Below are positions 44,201 to 51,924 of a stretch of 64,000 nucleotides of DNA, in pieces. This stretch comes from Nocardioides sp. Root190 (lineage in GTDB: Bacteria > Actinomycetota > Actinomycetes > Propionibacteriales > Nocardioidaceae), in assembly GCF_001428565.1 (NCBI RefSeq), contig NZ_LMIA01000009.1, positions 150,519 through 214,518 of the forward strand, written 5' to 3'. The notes below the pieces were generated by a model. The model did no database searches, had not been told where the DNA came from, and worked only from the letters and a program-made list of their open reading frames with translations. The position numbers and the translations under genes are program-made. Positions within the stretch are counted from its first letter, which is position 1; each line of letters opens with the position of its first letter.

Positions 44201-45119
44201 CAGGCGTCGGCGTGCTCGCCGACGACAGCTTCTGGTCGAGGGTCAGTGACCCGCCGTCGAGCGGGATCTCGAGCAGCAGACGCGCGGCGTTGCGGTGGTT
44301 CGGGGAGTACCACATCGTCGTACGGGTCTGGCCGTCCGCGCTCTGCGTCAGGGCGCGGCGGGTGCTGATGGTGCCAGCCGGGACGACGAGGTTCTCGTTC
44401 GCGACGGTCGTGGTGCCGTCGAACTCGAGAAGACCGGCGAAGTCCGAGGCACCGGTGCCGCCGAGCGAGCCGGCGTCATAGGTGAAGCCGCCGGTGTAGT
44501 CGACGTCGACGTCGTTGGTCCAGGAGTTGCCGGCCTCGGTCGGGAACTGGAGCAGGCGCCATCCGCGCTGCGGGTCCATCGACAGGCTGATGTTGGCGGT
44601 GATGTTCGTGGAGATGATCGAGACCTGCGCCTTGGCGGTCAGCGCCTGCGACTGGGTCTCCTTCAGCAGCGCGAAGTCCGAGCGACGCATGTAGCGCGTG
44701 CCGCTGACGGTGCCACCGAAGTTCGACAGCGTCGCGTTGCCGACGCCGTCGACGGCGACCGAGCCGCCTCCGCCGGTGATCGTGCCGGTGAGGTTCAGCT
44801 TGTAGGCCGGCTGTCCCTGGTAGTTCTCCACCCCCGCGACGGTGTAGGTGACGTTCTCGTTGATCGACACGTTGGTGCCGTCGGCCGAGTAGTTGAAGAC
44901 CGTGGCGTAGGTCCAGGACCACCCGGTGCTCAGGGTGGGGACCTCGTCGCCGGAGGCCTGGGCCGCGCGAGCAGGTGTGGCGCCGGAGGCGACGAGCGTC
45001 GCGACGATGGTCGCGAGAACGCTCAGCCAGGCCATGCGGCGACGGAACTCGCGCGCGGCGCGGGTCGCCCGGTGGCGGTGGTGGGTGGGCAGGGGGTGGT
45101 CGTTCGGCGCAGGGAGCAT
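41214..45119 (-). CDS. Secreted Ig-repeat protein, seven Big_3_5-like repeats
   Basis: A 1301-residue exported protein and paralogue of the next gene downstream. Residues 1-55 form a long signal region (cut near ARA-A). A unique N-terminal region of about 270 residues, starting with TLSTGWSWTYATVFNYSADG, does not match anything I know; it contains a Trp/Tyr-rich beta pattern. It is followed by a carbohydrate-regulatory-like beta domain, an invasin-like domain, seven Big_3_5-type Ig domains, and a C-terminal domain with a Cys pair ending RGAILK. These arrays usually form stiff stalks that present the N-terminal domain. The ligand and anchoring are unknown. ATG 45119 is the first sensible start. 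Confidence 0.8.
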   Translation of the reverse strand: MLPAPNDHPLPTHHRHRATRAAREFRRRMAWLSVLATIVATLVASGATPARAAQASGDEVPTLSTGWSWTYATVFNYSADGTNVSINENVTYTVAGVENYQGQPAYKLNLTGTITGGGGSVAVDGVGNATLSNFGGTVSGTRYMRRSDFALLKETQSQALTAKAQVSIISTNITANISLSMDPQRGWRLLQFPTEAGNSWTNDVDVDYTGGFTYDAGSLGGTGASDFAGLLEFDGTTTVANENLVVPAGTISTRRALTQSADGQTRTTMWYSPNHRNAARLLLEIPLDGGSLTLDQKLSSASTPTPATTLTSTVTPSLTCAGGDISIAGKLSSGTAGVPVTVALDRSPLTAGATSTTTTTTTAGGNYTATLQAPAEADGYQRSGIRGSWGIVTTAGGASSTSTVVVTPKNCSTITYTGDTSTPQGTNATVSAKLVDLTGESVANRTITFALSGGATTTATTNAAGVAETTIAAAGPPRSATITASYAGDAGLEAASTSTAFTVGTVATSTTVVADPAVVTVGDPVRFTASVTPTHGATPGGSVQFKVDGSDFGPAIALTGGSATSPALSTLGLGDHLVVAVYSGTSDHAGSTSAAVTFRVREPLKATTTTSTASPTTTVYGQAVLLGATVTTATGTPTGEVVFTVNGDEVGRSGLAADGSAEVSVDTLAVGNNPVVATYSGDDVFGPSSASPRGVAVSKAAVDVELSATDASTVTGEAVGLTVVVAAEAPGGGTPDGTVQLLVDGNPSGAPVALTNGSATFAPLTSLTTGAHTLAASYSGSARYLTGSDQVEQDVTQADTSIALVANPTPSLQDQEVRLTASVAAVSPGSGSPTGTVTFYAGTDVIGSSPLGGTGPGSTATLDVSDLAPGGYQLSARYAGDADYRSSQSESVSHTVIEGTAVIETSTVLSSSTNPSTYGELITFTAEVETGDGSAPNGTVQFSVDGSDFGDPVAVNGDGVAESATLASPDPGDHLVIAAFTPQPGFSGSGDLLTQTVAAAGVDVELSSSNPDAEVGEDVRFSVDVTSQVLGTGTPTGFVQFSVDGQPVGDAVELVDGSASSAVLDDLAPGDHTVTALYSGDLHFQPELAELAQSVARVATTTTLTISPTTVTYGETLRLTAKVTSANGSHGAPTGAVRFLANGAEIGSVPLLLPIGPSDGLSSTATLETAALPAGTYQLRAVYAGNPIWDGSSSANGSITVAKRATAVKADAAVVSLTPLGLPLGLLRATVTSGGGPLAGVPVEFKVGTKVVCTTATNGSGTASCNGATQLLALILNGGYTATFLGDANHLSSTARGAILK

Positions 45120-45313
45120 GCGTCATCCGTCCCGTCAGTGGTCGGATGCCACCCGAGAGAAATGGGCGGGGGAGCCCATGTGGCGGAGGGAGTCAGCGGG
45201 AGTCAAGCAGACTGTGAAGAAGACCACACCAAGATTTCATGAATTGGGTTCACTTTTTTCCGATGGACCCGCGGTTGGTCGCCCGGTGGTAGGTGGACGT
45301 AGCCTTGCTCCTT

Positions 45314-46432
45314 GTGGCTGGACCCGATTACGACGCCGAGATCAAGCAGCTGACTGCGACGATGCACACCATCGAGCAGGTCCTGGACCTGGAAGCGATG
45401 GAGCGCGAGATCGTCGAGCTCGGTGAGCAGGTCGCTGCCCCCGACCTGTGGGACGACCAGGCCAACGCCACCAAGGTCACCGGACGTCTGTCCGGTCTCC
45501 AGGGGCAGGTCGACCGGTTCCGCCAGCTGCACCAGCGCATCGACGACCTCGCGGTCCTCGCCGAGCTCGCCGCCGAGGAGAGTGACGCCGACGTCCTCGC
45601 CGAGGCCGACGCCGAGCTGGCGCGGGTCAAGAAGTCGGTCGAGGGCCTCGAGGTCCGCACCCTGCTGTCGGGGGAGTACGACGAGCGCGAGGCCATCGTC
45701 TCCATCCGCGCCGGCGCGGGCGGCGTCGACGCCGCGGACTTCGCCCTGACCCTGATGCGGATGTACACCCGCTGGGCCGAGCGCAACAAGTACCCCGTCG
45801 AGGTCTTCGACGTCTCCTACGCCGAGGAGGCCGGCATCAAGTCGGCCGAGTTCGCGATCCACGCGCCGTACGCCTACGGCACGCTGTCGGTCGACTCCGG
45901 AACCCACCGCCTGGTCCGGATCAGCCCCTTCGACAACCAGGGCCGCCGCCAGACCTCCTTCGCCGCGGTCGAGGTCATCCCGGTGCTGGAGCAGACCGAC
46001 GAGATCGACGTCGACGAGAACGACCTGCGGGTCGACGTCTTCCGCTCGGGCGGTCCCGGTGGCCAGTCGGTCAACACCACCGACTCCGCCGTCCGGCTGA
46101 CGCACCTGCCCACGGGCGTGGTGGTCTCGTGCCAGAACGAGAAGTCGCAGCTGCAGAACAAGGCCTCGGCGATGGTGGTCCTGAAGGCCAAGCTCCTCGC
46201 GCTGAAGAAGGCCGAGGAGGCCGCGCTCAAGAAGGACCTGAAGGGCGACGTGCAGGCGAGCTGGGGCGACCAGATGCGCAACTACGTCCTCAACCCGTAC
46301 CAGATCGTCAAGGACCTCCGCACCGGCTACGAGGTCGGCAACCCGCAGGCGGTCTTCGACGGCGACATCGACGGGTTCCTGGAGGCCGGCATCCGCTGGC
46401 GCCGGGGAGCGGACAAGGCCGACGGCAACTAG
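45314..46432 (+). CDS. prfB: Peptide chain release factor 2
   Basis: A 372-residue class-I release factor that recognises UAA and UGA. The stop-codon-reading tripeptide is SPF in [10 protein letters not shown], diagnostic for RF2, and the peptidyl-hydrolysis motif is [17 protein letters not shown]. There is no in-frame stop early in the gene, so the autoregulatory frameshift known from E. coli prfB is absent, as is usual in actinobacteria. GTG 45314 ([13 protein letters not shown]) is chosen by family length; an in-frame GTG at 45293 would add seven unusual residues. TAGCCT lies 8 nt upstream (45300-45305) with no Shine-Dalgarno, so transcription may be leaderless. Confidence 0.95.
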   Translation: MAGPDYDAEIKQLTATMHTIEQVLDLEAMEREIVELGEQVAAPDLWDDQANATKVTGRLSGLQGQVDRFRQLHQRIDDLAVLAELAAEESDADVLAEADAELARVKKSVEGLEVRTLLSGEYDEREAIVSIRAGAGGVDAADFALTLMRMYTRWAERNKYPVEVFDVSYAEEAGIKSAEFAIHAPYAYGTLSVDSGTHRLVRISPFDNQGRRQTSFAAVEVIPVLEQTDEIDVDENDLRVDVFRSGGPGGQSVNTTDSAVRLTHLPTGVVVSCQNEKSQLQNKASAMVVLKAKLLALKKAEEAALKKDLKGDVQASWGDQMRNYVLNPYQIVKDLRTGYEVGNPQAVFDGDIDGFLEAGIRWRRGADKADGN

Positions 46433-46462
46433 GGAGCTACCCTTCGGTCCCGTGAGGTCGTC

Positions 46463-47449
46463 ATGACGGGTGGTGAGGCGGAGGTCGCCCGGGCAGAGGT
46501 GCGCTCGATCGACCTGGCGCGCGTCGCTGGAGTCGTGGCCTTCGTGGTCGCTCTGGTCGCCTACATGCAGACCAACGGCCTGCCGCGGCAGGGCTACCAG
46601 GTCGTGATCATCCTCTGGCTCGCGACGGTCGCCTGGGACGTGCGGCGTCCGGTCAAGGAGCACCTGGCGTTCCTCCGGGACTGGTGGCCGCCGTTCGCCG
46701 TCCTGCTGCTCTACCTCTACAGCCGCGGCGTCTCGGACAACCTCGGGATCCTCAGCGTGAGCTTCACCTGGCCGATCGAGGCAGACCGCTGGCTGTTCGG
46801 CGGCATCCTGCCGACCGAGTGGCTCCAGGCGCACCTGTGCGGGGTGCCGTGCCGGCAGTCCCTGGCGCCGCGCTGGTACGACGTCGTGCTGACCACCGTC
46901 TACTACACCCACTTCTTCGCCGCCCTCGCCATCGGCGCGGTGCTGTGGAAGCGCAACCGCCCTGCGTGGATCGGTTACATGCGGCGCTACCTGGCGATCA
47001 TGCTGCTCTCGGTCGCCGGCTACATCCTCTACCCGATGGCACCGCCGTGGATGGCCGCGCGTGACGGCTACCTGACCAACGACGTCGCCCGGATCACCGG
47101 ACGGGGCTGGTTCGACCTGACGGCGTCATCCCGCTCGGTGACCCCGACCGTCCAGACGACGACGCAGCAGGACCTCTCCTCCATCGGCAACCAGGTCGCA
47201 GCGATGCCGTCACTGCACTCGGCCCTCGCGATCTTCATCGCCTGGTGGGTCGTGTCGCACTTCCGGAGCCGCTGGCGCTGGTCGGTCCTGCTCTACCCCG
47301 CCAGCATGCTGTTCGCGTTGGTCTACTACGCCGAGCACTACGTCGTGGACGAGATCGCCGGCGGTCTGCTGGTGGTGGTCGTGATGGCCTGCTGGGCGTG
47401 GTGGGACCGTCGCAGGACGACGAGGGCGACCCCGGACGACGTGCGCTAG
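46463..47449 (+). CDS. PAP2-superfamily membrane phosphatase/transferase
   Basis: A 328-residue membrane protein with about six to seven segments. The PAP2 catalytic signatures sit late: YPMAPPWMAA, then AMPSLHSALA (the SxxH motif) and YYAEHYVVDEIAG (the H-x-x-x-D motif). The layout resembles inositol-phosphoceramide-synthase-like members (Aur1/Ipt1 type), which transfer phosphoinositol or dephosphorylate lipid phosphates at the outer membrane face. Substrate unknown. Start ATG 46463 is 30 bp after prfB, so read-through from prfB is possible. It ends overlapping the tiny convergent gene by four bases. Confidence 0.8.
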   Translation: MTGGEAEVARAEVRSIDLARVAGVVAFVVALVAYMQTNGLPRQGYQVVIILWLATVAWDVRRPVKEHLAFLRDWWPPFAVLLLYLYSRGVSDNLGILSVSFTWPIEADRWLFGGILPTEWLQAHLCGVPCRQSLAPRWYDVVLTTVYYTHFFAALAIGAVLWKRNRPAWIGYMRRYLAIMLLSVAGYILYPMAPPWMAARDGYLTNDVARITGRGWFDLTASSRSVTPTVQTTTQQDLSSIGNQVAAMPSLHSALAIFIAWWVVSHFRSRWRWSVLLYPASMLFALVYYAEHYVVDEIAGGLLVVVVMACWAWWDRRRTTRATPDDVR

Positions 47450-47631
47450 TCCCGCTCCAGCTCCGCCGCGTCGAAGACGACCTCGGCCACCGAGAACGCC
47501 ACGACGGCCGCGATCGCGGCGACCGACTCGCCCGTCACGAACAGCACGACCGCGATGGTGACGGCGCCGCTGCGCCATGCCCAGCGGGGGAGCGTGAAGC
47601 GTCCCTCGGTGTCGTCGAGCCCCTTTTGCAC
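47446..47631 (-). CDS. 61-residue membrane protein, probably leaderless
   Basis: A small protein: a charged start (VQKGLDDTEGRF), then hydrophobic residues TIAVVLFVTG and AAIAAVVAFSVAEVVF, consistent with two short membrane segments or one helical hairpin, ending ERD. Unknown family. The GTG at 47631 is preceded at 4 nt by TACTGT (47641-47636) and lies in an AT-rich patch of about 45 bp, unusual for this genome, that looks like a promoter. Its open frame continues upstream but becomes Arg/Ser-rich shadow there. It overlaps the PAP2 gene end by four bases. Confidence 0.6.
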   Translation of the reverse strand: MQKGLDDTEGRFTLPRWAWRSGAVTIAVVLFVTGESVAAIAAVVAFSVAEVVFDAAELERD

Positions 47632-47683
47632 AAAGACAGTAAACTCGATCGACTTAGATAGGTAAAGCCTTCGTGATCGTCGC

Positions 47684-49420
47684 TCAGCGGGGTGAGGTCC
47701 GTGCCGACGCCCTGCTGGGCGCGCTCCAGCCGATCCGGTTGCGGGCCTTGACCCGCACCGCCCAGCGCCCGCGCGGCAGGGTGAGCTCGAGGCGCCGCGC
47801 CGTCGAGCCGAGCACCCGCGAGGTGACGGTGGCCACGACACGGCCCGTCGAGCTGAACCGGTGGGCCACCACGACGTAGCCGTTGATCGTCGCGCCGCCC
47901 GTCGAGGACGGCGGGCTCCAGCGTGCGACCAGGGTGCGCCGGCCCCCGCGGGTGCCGGGGGAGACCCGCGGCGGGGCGGGGGTCCCCGGCCGGGTCACGG
48001 GCGGCGGTACGACGACCGGCGGGGTCACGACGGGCGGGTCGACGGGCGGGTCGACGGGCGGGTCGACGGGCGGGTCGACGGGCGGGTCGACGGGTGGCTC
48101 TGCGGCGCCCGGGCAACCCGTGACGGCGAGGTGGTAGCTCCCGAGGCTGGCGTAGTCGTCGTACCCACCGCTGGACCAGCCGGAGGTGCCGCCGGCACCC
48201 GACCCGACACCCGAGACCACGACGTGGAACGGGCCGCCCGTCAGGGGGAGTGAGAGGGAGGCGCCGAGACCGCTGGTGCCGGAGGAGGTGCGGGTGGTGG
48301 CCGGTGCCGACGACGCGAGCAGGGCGCCCGAGGCGGTGCGGACCTCGAGTCCGACGTCGAGGTTCGGTCCGAGGGCGGTCGGCGTGGCCTGGGCGGTGAC
48401 GGTGCCCGAGCAGCCGCTGACGCTGACCCAGTCCTCGTCGGCCGTGCTGCTGACGACGCCGTTGCCCCCGGGCAGCGTGGAGAGGTCGACGGCCGTCGCG
48501 GGCGTGTTCCCTGCTTCGTCGGATCGCAGGGGCAGGCCGTGGGACTGCGCCACGGAGAGGTCGTCCTGCTGGTTGTTCGCGCCGGCGTAGGACCCGCGTG
48601 ACCACTGGCTGACGCTCGCCGAGTAGGGACTTCCCATGATCGGGCCCCAGAGGGACGTGCCGCTGTAGTAGCCCGACGTCGAGGTGCCGTCGTGCTGGAG
48701 GCCGAGGTTGTGGCCCGCCTCGTGCGAACCCGCCTCGGCCATGCTCTTGGCCCGGTTGCCCAGCGCGCTCGGGAAGACCCAGGCGGGGCTGCGCGTCTCG
48801 CCGCTGGTCACGGTGGAGAAGGTCCCGATCCACGCGACGCCGCCGCAGTTGCCGCCGCACAGGCCGTCCTGCACGCCGCTCCCGGACGTGAAGGCCACCC
48901 GGGCGCCGTACCTCGTGTCGCCCGAACCGGAGCGCCACAGGTCGCCGGAGGCGGGCTCCTGGGTCGTGACGTCGATGTCGAAGGGCGCGAAGTCCTCGGC
49001 CATCCGGGCCCACACCTCGATCACGACGGCGCGCTCGGCGTCGGAGAAGGAGGTCGATCCGTCCATGGTCCAGCCCGGGAACAGCAGGCTGGTCAGCCCG
49101 TTGAGCAGCCAGGAGTTCGAGGAGAGGAGGGTCCCGCCGTTGAAGTCGAGGTAGAGCGTGCGAGGTGCGCCGGCCCGGCTGTGCAGGGAGAACGCCTCGC
49201 CCGGGCCGTACGACGCCAGTGCGGTCGCCGACGCGACCGTCGCCGCCGACGTCGTGCTGGCCGTCTCGGGTGGCGCCGTCCAGTGGTCGCGCACGAAGGT
49301 GATCGGTTCGTCGGCGGGAGCCGCTCCGGTGTCCTCGGCGGCAGCAGGGAGCGCGAGTCCGGCGACTCCCACCACCAGGACCGTCAGGCCCAGCAGGCCC
49401 CCACGCAGCGACTGCAGCAT
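47684..49420 (-). CDS. Secreted zinc metalloprotease with PPVD linker and Fn3-like end
   Basis: A 578-residue exported protein. After a signal peptide (about 1-28, LALPAAAE) comes a metalloprotease domain with the zinc motif SHEAGHNLGLQHDG near residue 217 (HExxHxxGLxHD), and a Met-turn candidate IMGSPYSASVSQW. Four cysteines near 185-192 (LCGGNCGG) are close by. A beta domain (about 285-425) with a DEDWVSVSGC start resembles the pre-peptidase C-terminal type. A (PPVD) repeat linker follows, then a fibronectin-III-like domain (about 475-570). Substrate unknown. The ATG at 49420 is chosen for the signal peptide; upstream frame is shadow. Confidence 0.8.
   Translation of the reverse strand: MLQSLRGGLLGLTVLVVGVAGLALPAAAEDTGAAPADEPITFVRDHWTAPPETASTTSAATVASATALASYGPGEAFSLHSRAGAPRTLYLDFNGGTLLSSNSWLLNGLTSLLFPGWTMDGSTSFSDAERAVVIEVWARMAEDFAPFDIDVTTQEPASGDLWRSGSGDTRYGARVAFTSGSGVQDGLCGGNCGGVAWIGTFSTVTSGETRSPAWVFPSALGNRAKSMAEAGSHEAGHNLGLQHDGTSTSGYYSGTSLWGPIMGSPYSASVSQWSRGSYAGANNQQDDLSVAQSHGLPLRSDEAGNTPATAVDLSTLPGGNGVVSSTADEDWVSVSGCSGTVTAQATPTALGPNLDVGLEVRTASGALLASSAPATTRTSSGTSGLGASLSLPLTGGPFHVVVSGVGSGAGGTSGWSSGGYDDYASLGSYHLAVTGCPGAAEPPVDPPVDPPVDPPVDPPVDPPVVTPPVVVPPPVTRPGTPAPPRVSPGTRGGRRTLVARWSPPSSTGGATINGYVVVAHRFSSTGRVVATVTSRVLGSTARRLELTLPRGRWAVRVKARNRIGWSAPSRASARTSPR
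48031..48096. repeat. Coding 12-bp tandem repeat (PPVD linker)
   Basis: The unit GGGCGGGTCGAC is repeated about five times almost without change and encodes PPVD units on the minus strand. Such perfect repeats are prone to length change by slippage. The same GTCGACGGG core builds the VDP repeats near 32.1 kb in a different gene. Confidence 0.7.
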
Positions 49421-49487
49421 GAACGCCTGATCGGCACCGGCGGCATCCAATTGAGGCGGGACCCGGTCCCGATCCTCGGGGGCTCGA

Positions 49488-50126
49488 TCAGGAGGGCAGG
49501 ACGGAGGCCGCCTCGGCGACCGCCACGCACCAACGGCCCGCGCGGGCTGCTGCGTCCTGGCCCGCCTCGGCGGCGGGCAGGGTGAGGCTGCAGGCGAGCC
49601 AGGCGTCACCGAACAGGCCCCGGTAGGAGACGGTGACGAGGTCCCCCGTCGCGCAGGTCAGGGCGAGCGAGGGCGCACCGTAGGCCGGCGCCCCGGTCTC
49701 GGTCGTGCAGCCCTCGATCTGTGAGGCCGTCACCAGCTGCTCGGCGCGGGCGGTGGTCACCGGGGGAGCGAAGACCCACGCGCGGGCGTTGCCCACCGTC
49801 GGTCCGGCGTTGAACAGGCAGCCGTACTCGTGGGCCACGTCGCCGCTCGGCAGTGCCTCGGACTCCTCGCCGTTCCCGTAGGCCGTGGGCTCCGCCTCGA
49901 CGCCGAGTGCGGCAGACACCGCCTGGGCAGGCACCAGCTCGCAGAAGGGTGCGCGCTGCACGACCGCTGCCGTGGTGTCGAAGTCCGCGAGGTCGGTGCC
50001 TTCGTAGGCGGCGACCTCCCGCGTCGGCGTACGGTCCTCGGACACCGCCACGCCGATGCCCACCGGCACCAGCGTCAGGAGCGCTGAGAGAGCCAGCGCA
50101 CGCGGGACCGTCGACACGTCCGTCAC
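49488..50126 (-). CDS. Exported cysteine-rich protein, DUF3558-like
   Basis: A 212-residue protein with an N-terminal hydrophobic segment (ALALSALLTLVPVGIGVAV) but no lipobox, so it is probably membrane-anchored or secreted. The exported part has six cysteines, including FCELVPAQAVSAALG, a pattern like the start of DUF3558-type domains of actinobacterial lipoproteins, and YGCLFN, LTCATGD and WCVAVAEAA. Three disulfides are plausible. Function unknown. GTG 50126 opens the frame; it is divergent from ftsE, 81 bp away. Confidence 0.65.
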   Translation of the reverse strand: MTDVSTVPRALALSALLTLVPVGIGVAVSEDRTPTREVAAYEGTDLADFDTTAAVVQRAPFCELVPAQAVSAALGVEAEPTAYGNGEESEALPSGDVAHEYGCLFNAGPTVGNARAWVFAPPVTTARAEQLVTASQIEGCTTETGAPAYGAPSLALTCATGDLVTVSYRGLFGDAWLACSLTLPAAEAGQDAAARAGRWCVAVAEAASVLPS

Positions 50127-50207
50127 CTTAGATCACGGACCTGAGGCCGACGCACCGAGCCACGGCCCTGCGCAGGTCGTACAGGTCCGTCGCGTACCGT
50201 CAGGCCA

Positions 50208-50915
50208 GTGATTCGATTCGAAAAGGTCACCAAACGCTATGCAGGTCCGGGTAAGTCTGCGCTCGATCAGGTCACCCTCGACATCGACAAGGGAGAGTTC
50301 GTCTACCTCGTCGGCACGTCCGGTTCCGGCAAGTCGACGGCGCTGCGGCTGGTCCTGCGCGAGCTGCGTCCGACGACGGGTCGTGTCTACGTCGCGGGCA
50401 AGGAGATCAACCGCATGGCGGGCTGGAAGGTCCCCCGGTTGCGCCGCCAGATCGGCACCGTCTTCCAGGACTTCCGGTTGCTCCCGAACAAGACCGTCGC
50501 GGAGAACGTCGCCTTCGCCCAGCAGGTGATCGGCAAGTCCCAGCGCGACATCAACCGCGTCGTGCCCGAGACCCTCGAGCTCGTGGGGCTGAAGGACAAG
50601 GCCGACCGGATGCCCGACGAGCTGTCCGGTGGTGAGCAGCAGCGCGTCGCGGTGGCGCGCGCCTACGTCAACAAGCCGATGATCCTCATCGCCGACGAGC
50701 CCACGGGCAACCTCGACCCGCAGACCTCCGTGGGGATCATGAACCTCCTCGCCGACATCAACCAGGCCGGTACGACCGTCGTGATGGCCACGCACGACCA
50801 CGGCATCGTGGACCAGTTCACCAAGCGCGTGATCGAGCTCGAGCACGGCAAGGTCATCCGCGACGAGGCCGCCGGCAGCTACGGCTTCCAGCACCTCGAC
50901 AACCAGGAGGGCTGA
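50208..50915 (+). CDS. ftsE: FtsE, cell-division ABC ATPase
   Basis: A 235-residue ABC ATPase. Walker [11 protein letters not shown]-loop [10 protein letters not shown], signature [14 protein letters not shown], Walker [13 protein letters not shown] and the H-loop ATHDH are all complete. FtsE with FtsX couples ATP hydrolysis to activation of a wall hydrolase outside the cell at the division site. Start GTG 50208 (TACCGT 7 nt upstream, no Shine-Dalgarno) is probably leaderless. ftsX follows after 3 bp and the M23 peptidase 55 bp later. Confidence 0.95.
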   Translation: MIRFEKVTKRYAGPGKSALDQVTLDIDKGEFVYLVGTSGSGKSTALRLVLRELRPTTGRVYVAGKEINRMAGWKVPRLRRQIGTVFQDFRLLPNKTVAENVAFAQQVIGKSQRDINRVVPETLELVGLKDKADRMPDELSGGEQQRVAVARAYVNKPMILIADEPTGNLDPQTSVGIMNLLADINQAGTTVVMATHDHGIVDQFTKRVIELEHGKVIRDEAAGSYGFQHLDNQEG

Positions 50916-50918
50916 GCG

Positions 50919-51869
50919 ATGCAGCTGCGCTATGTCTTCACCGAGCTCCGCACCGGCCTGCGGCGCAACCTCTCGGCCCACCTGGCCGTCATCCTGACCC
51001 TGTTCGTCTCCCTGTCGCTCGCGGGCGTCGGGATCCTGATCCAGCGCGAGGCCGACCTGGCCGCCAACAAGCTCGGCGACGAGCTCAAGATCCTGGTCAA
51101 CCTCTGCACCGTCGACGACCCCACGCTGCGCCAGGGCAACCAGAACTGCGCGAGCGGCGAGGTCACCGAGGCCCAGCAGAAGCGGATCGAGGCGGAGATC
51201 GACCGCAACGAGGAGGTCGAGTCCTTCGAGTACCTCTCCAGCGAGGTCAGCTTCCAGAACGCCAAGGACTCCGGCATCATCTCCGAGGCCGCGTCCAGCG
51301 GTCCGGACCCGGTGGTGTCGCCGGAGACCTGGCCCGCCGGCTACTGGGTGACCCTGGAGAACCCGGAGAACGCCGACGGCATCATCAGCGCCCTCGAGGG
51401 ACTCGACGGCGTCTCGGTGATCAAGGACGAGCGCGAGGCGCTCGGGCAGATCTTCGGCATCATGAAGGTGCTCAAGTACGGATCGTGGATCGGCTCGGGT
51501 TTCCTGCTCCTCGCCGCCCTGCTGCAGGTCACCAACACCATCCGGCTGGCTGCGCTCGCGCGGCGCCGGGAGATCGGCATCATGCGGCTGGTGGGAGCAT
51601 CGACGCTCTACATCGCGCTGCCCTTCCTGCTCGAGTCGCTGGTGACCGCGATCGTCGGTGTCGCGCTCGCGGCCGGCTCGCTCGCCTCCTTCCAGTACTG
51701 GGGCATCGAGAAGGGGCTCGCCGAGCACGTGAACTTCCTGCCCTGGGTCGGCTGGGACGACTACGCCCAGTCCCTGATCGGGGTCTTCCCGCCCGGCATC
51801 GTCCTGCTCGGTCCGGCCCTGACGCTGGTCCCGACACTCCTGCTGACCCGGAAATACGTCAAAGTCTGA
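50919..51869 (+). CDS. ftsX: FtsX, cell-division permease
   Basis: A 316-residue type VII ABC permease: one segment near 20-45, a large extracellular loop (about 46-185, with a Cys pair CTVDDPTLRQGNQNC), and three segments in the C-terminal half, with the conserved ALARRREIGIMRLVGAS between the second and third. The extracellular loop is where the wall hydrolase or activator docks. Its stop is 55 bp before the M23 gene, which likely encodes that partner. Confidence 0.95.
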   Translation: MQLRYVFTELRTGLRRNLSAHLAVILTLFVSLSLAGVGILIQREADLAANKLGDELKILVNLCTVDDPTLRQGNQNCASGEVTEAQQKRIEAEIDRNEEVESFEYLSSEVSFQNAKDSGIISEAASSGPDPVVSPETWPAGYWVTLENPENADGIISALEGLDGVSVIKDEREALGQIFGIMKVLKYGSWIGSGFLLLAALLQVTNTIRLAALARRREIGIMRLVGASTLYIALPFLLESLVTAIVGVALAAGSLASFQYWGIEKGLAEHVNFLPWVGWDDYAQSLIGVFPPGIVLLGPALTLVPTLLLTRKYVKV

Positions 51870-51924
51870 TTCCCGGCAGTTACGGTCGTGCTGTTCTCTT
51901 CCCCGAACACTGAAGGTGTCACCC

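Noticed and set aside
38101..44249. Open frames of about 1000 codons on the plus strand across both Ig-repeat genes
   Set aside because: Shadows of the repeats; composition is Arg/Gly/Val-rich without any motif. The minus strand encodes repeated Ig domains with signal peptides.
45293..45313. Upstream GTG and possible programmed frameshift in prfB
   Set aside because: Adds seven residues with no family support; there is no internal stop in the early codons, so no frameshift is needed.
47636..47672. DtxR/IdeR-like box (TTAGATAGGTAAAGCC) in the AT-rich patch
   Set aside because: Only about ten of nineteen positions fit the consensus and the symmetry is poor.
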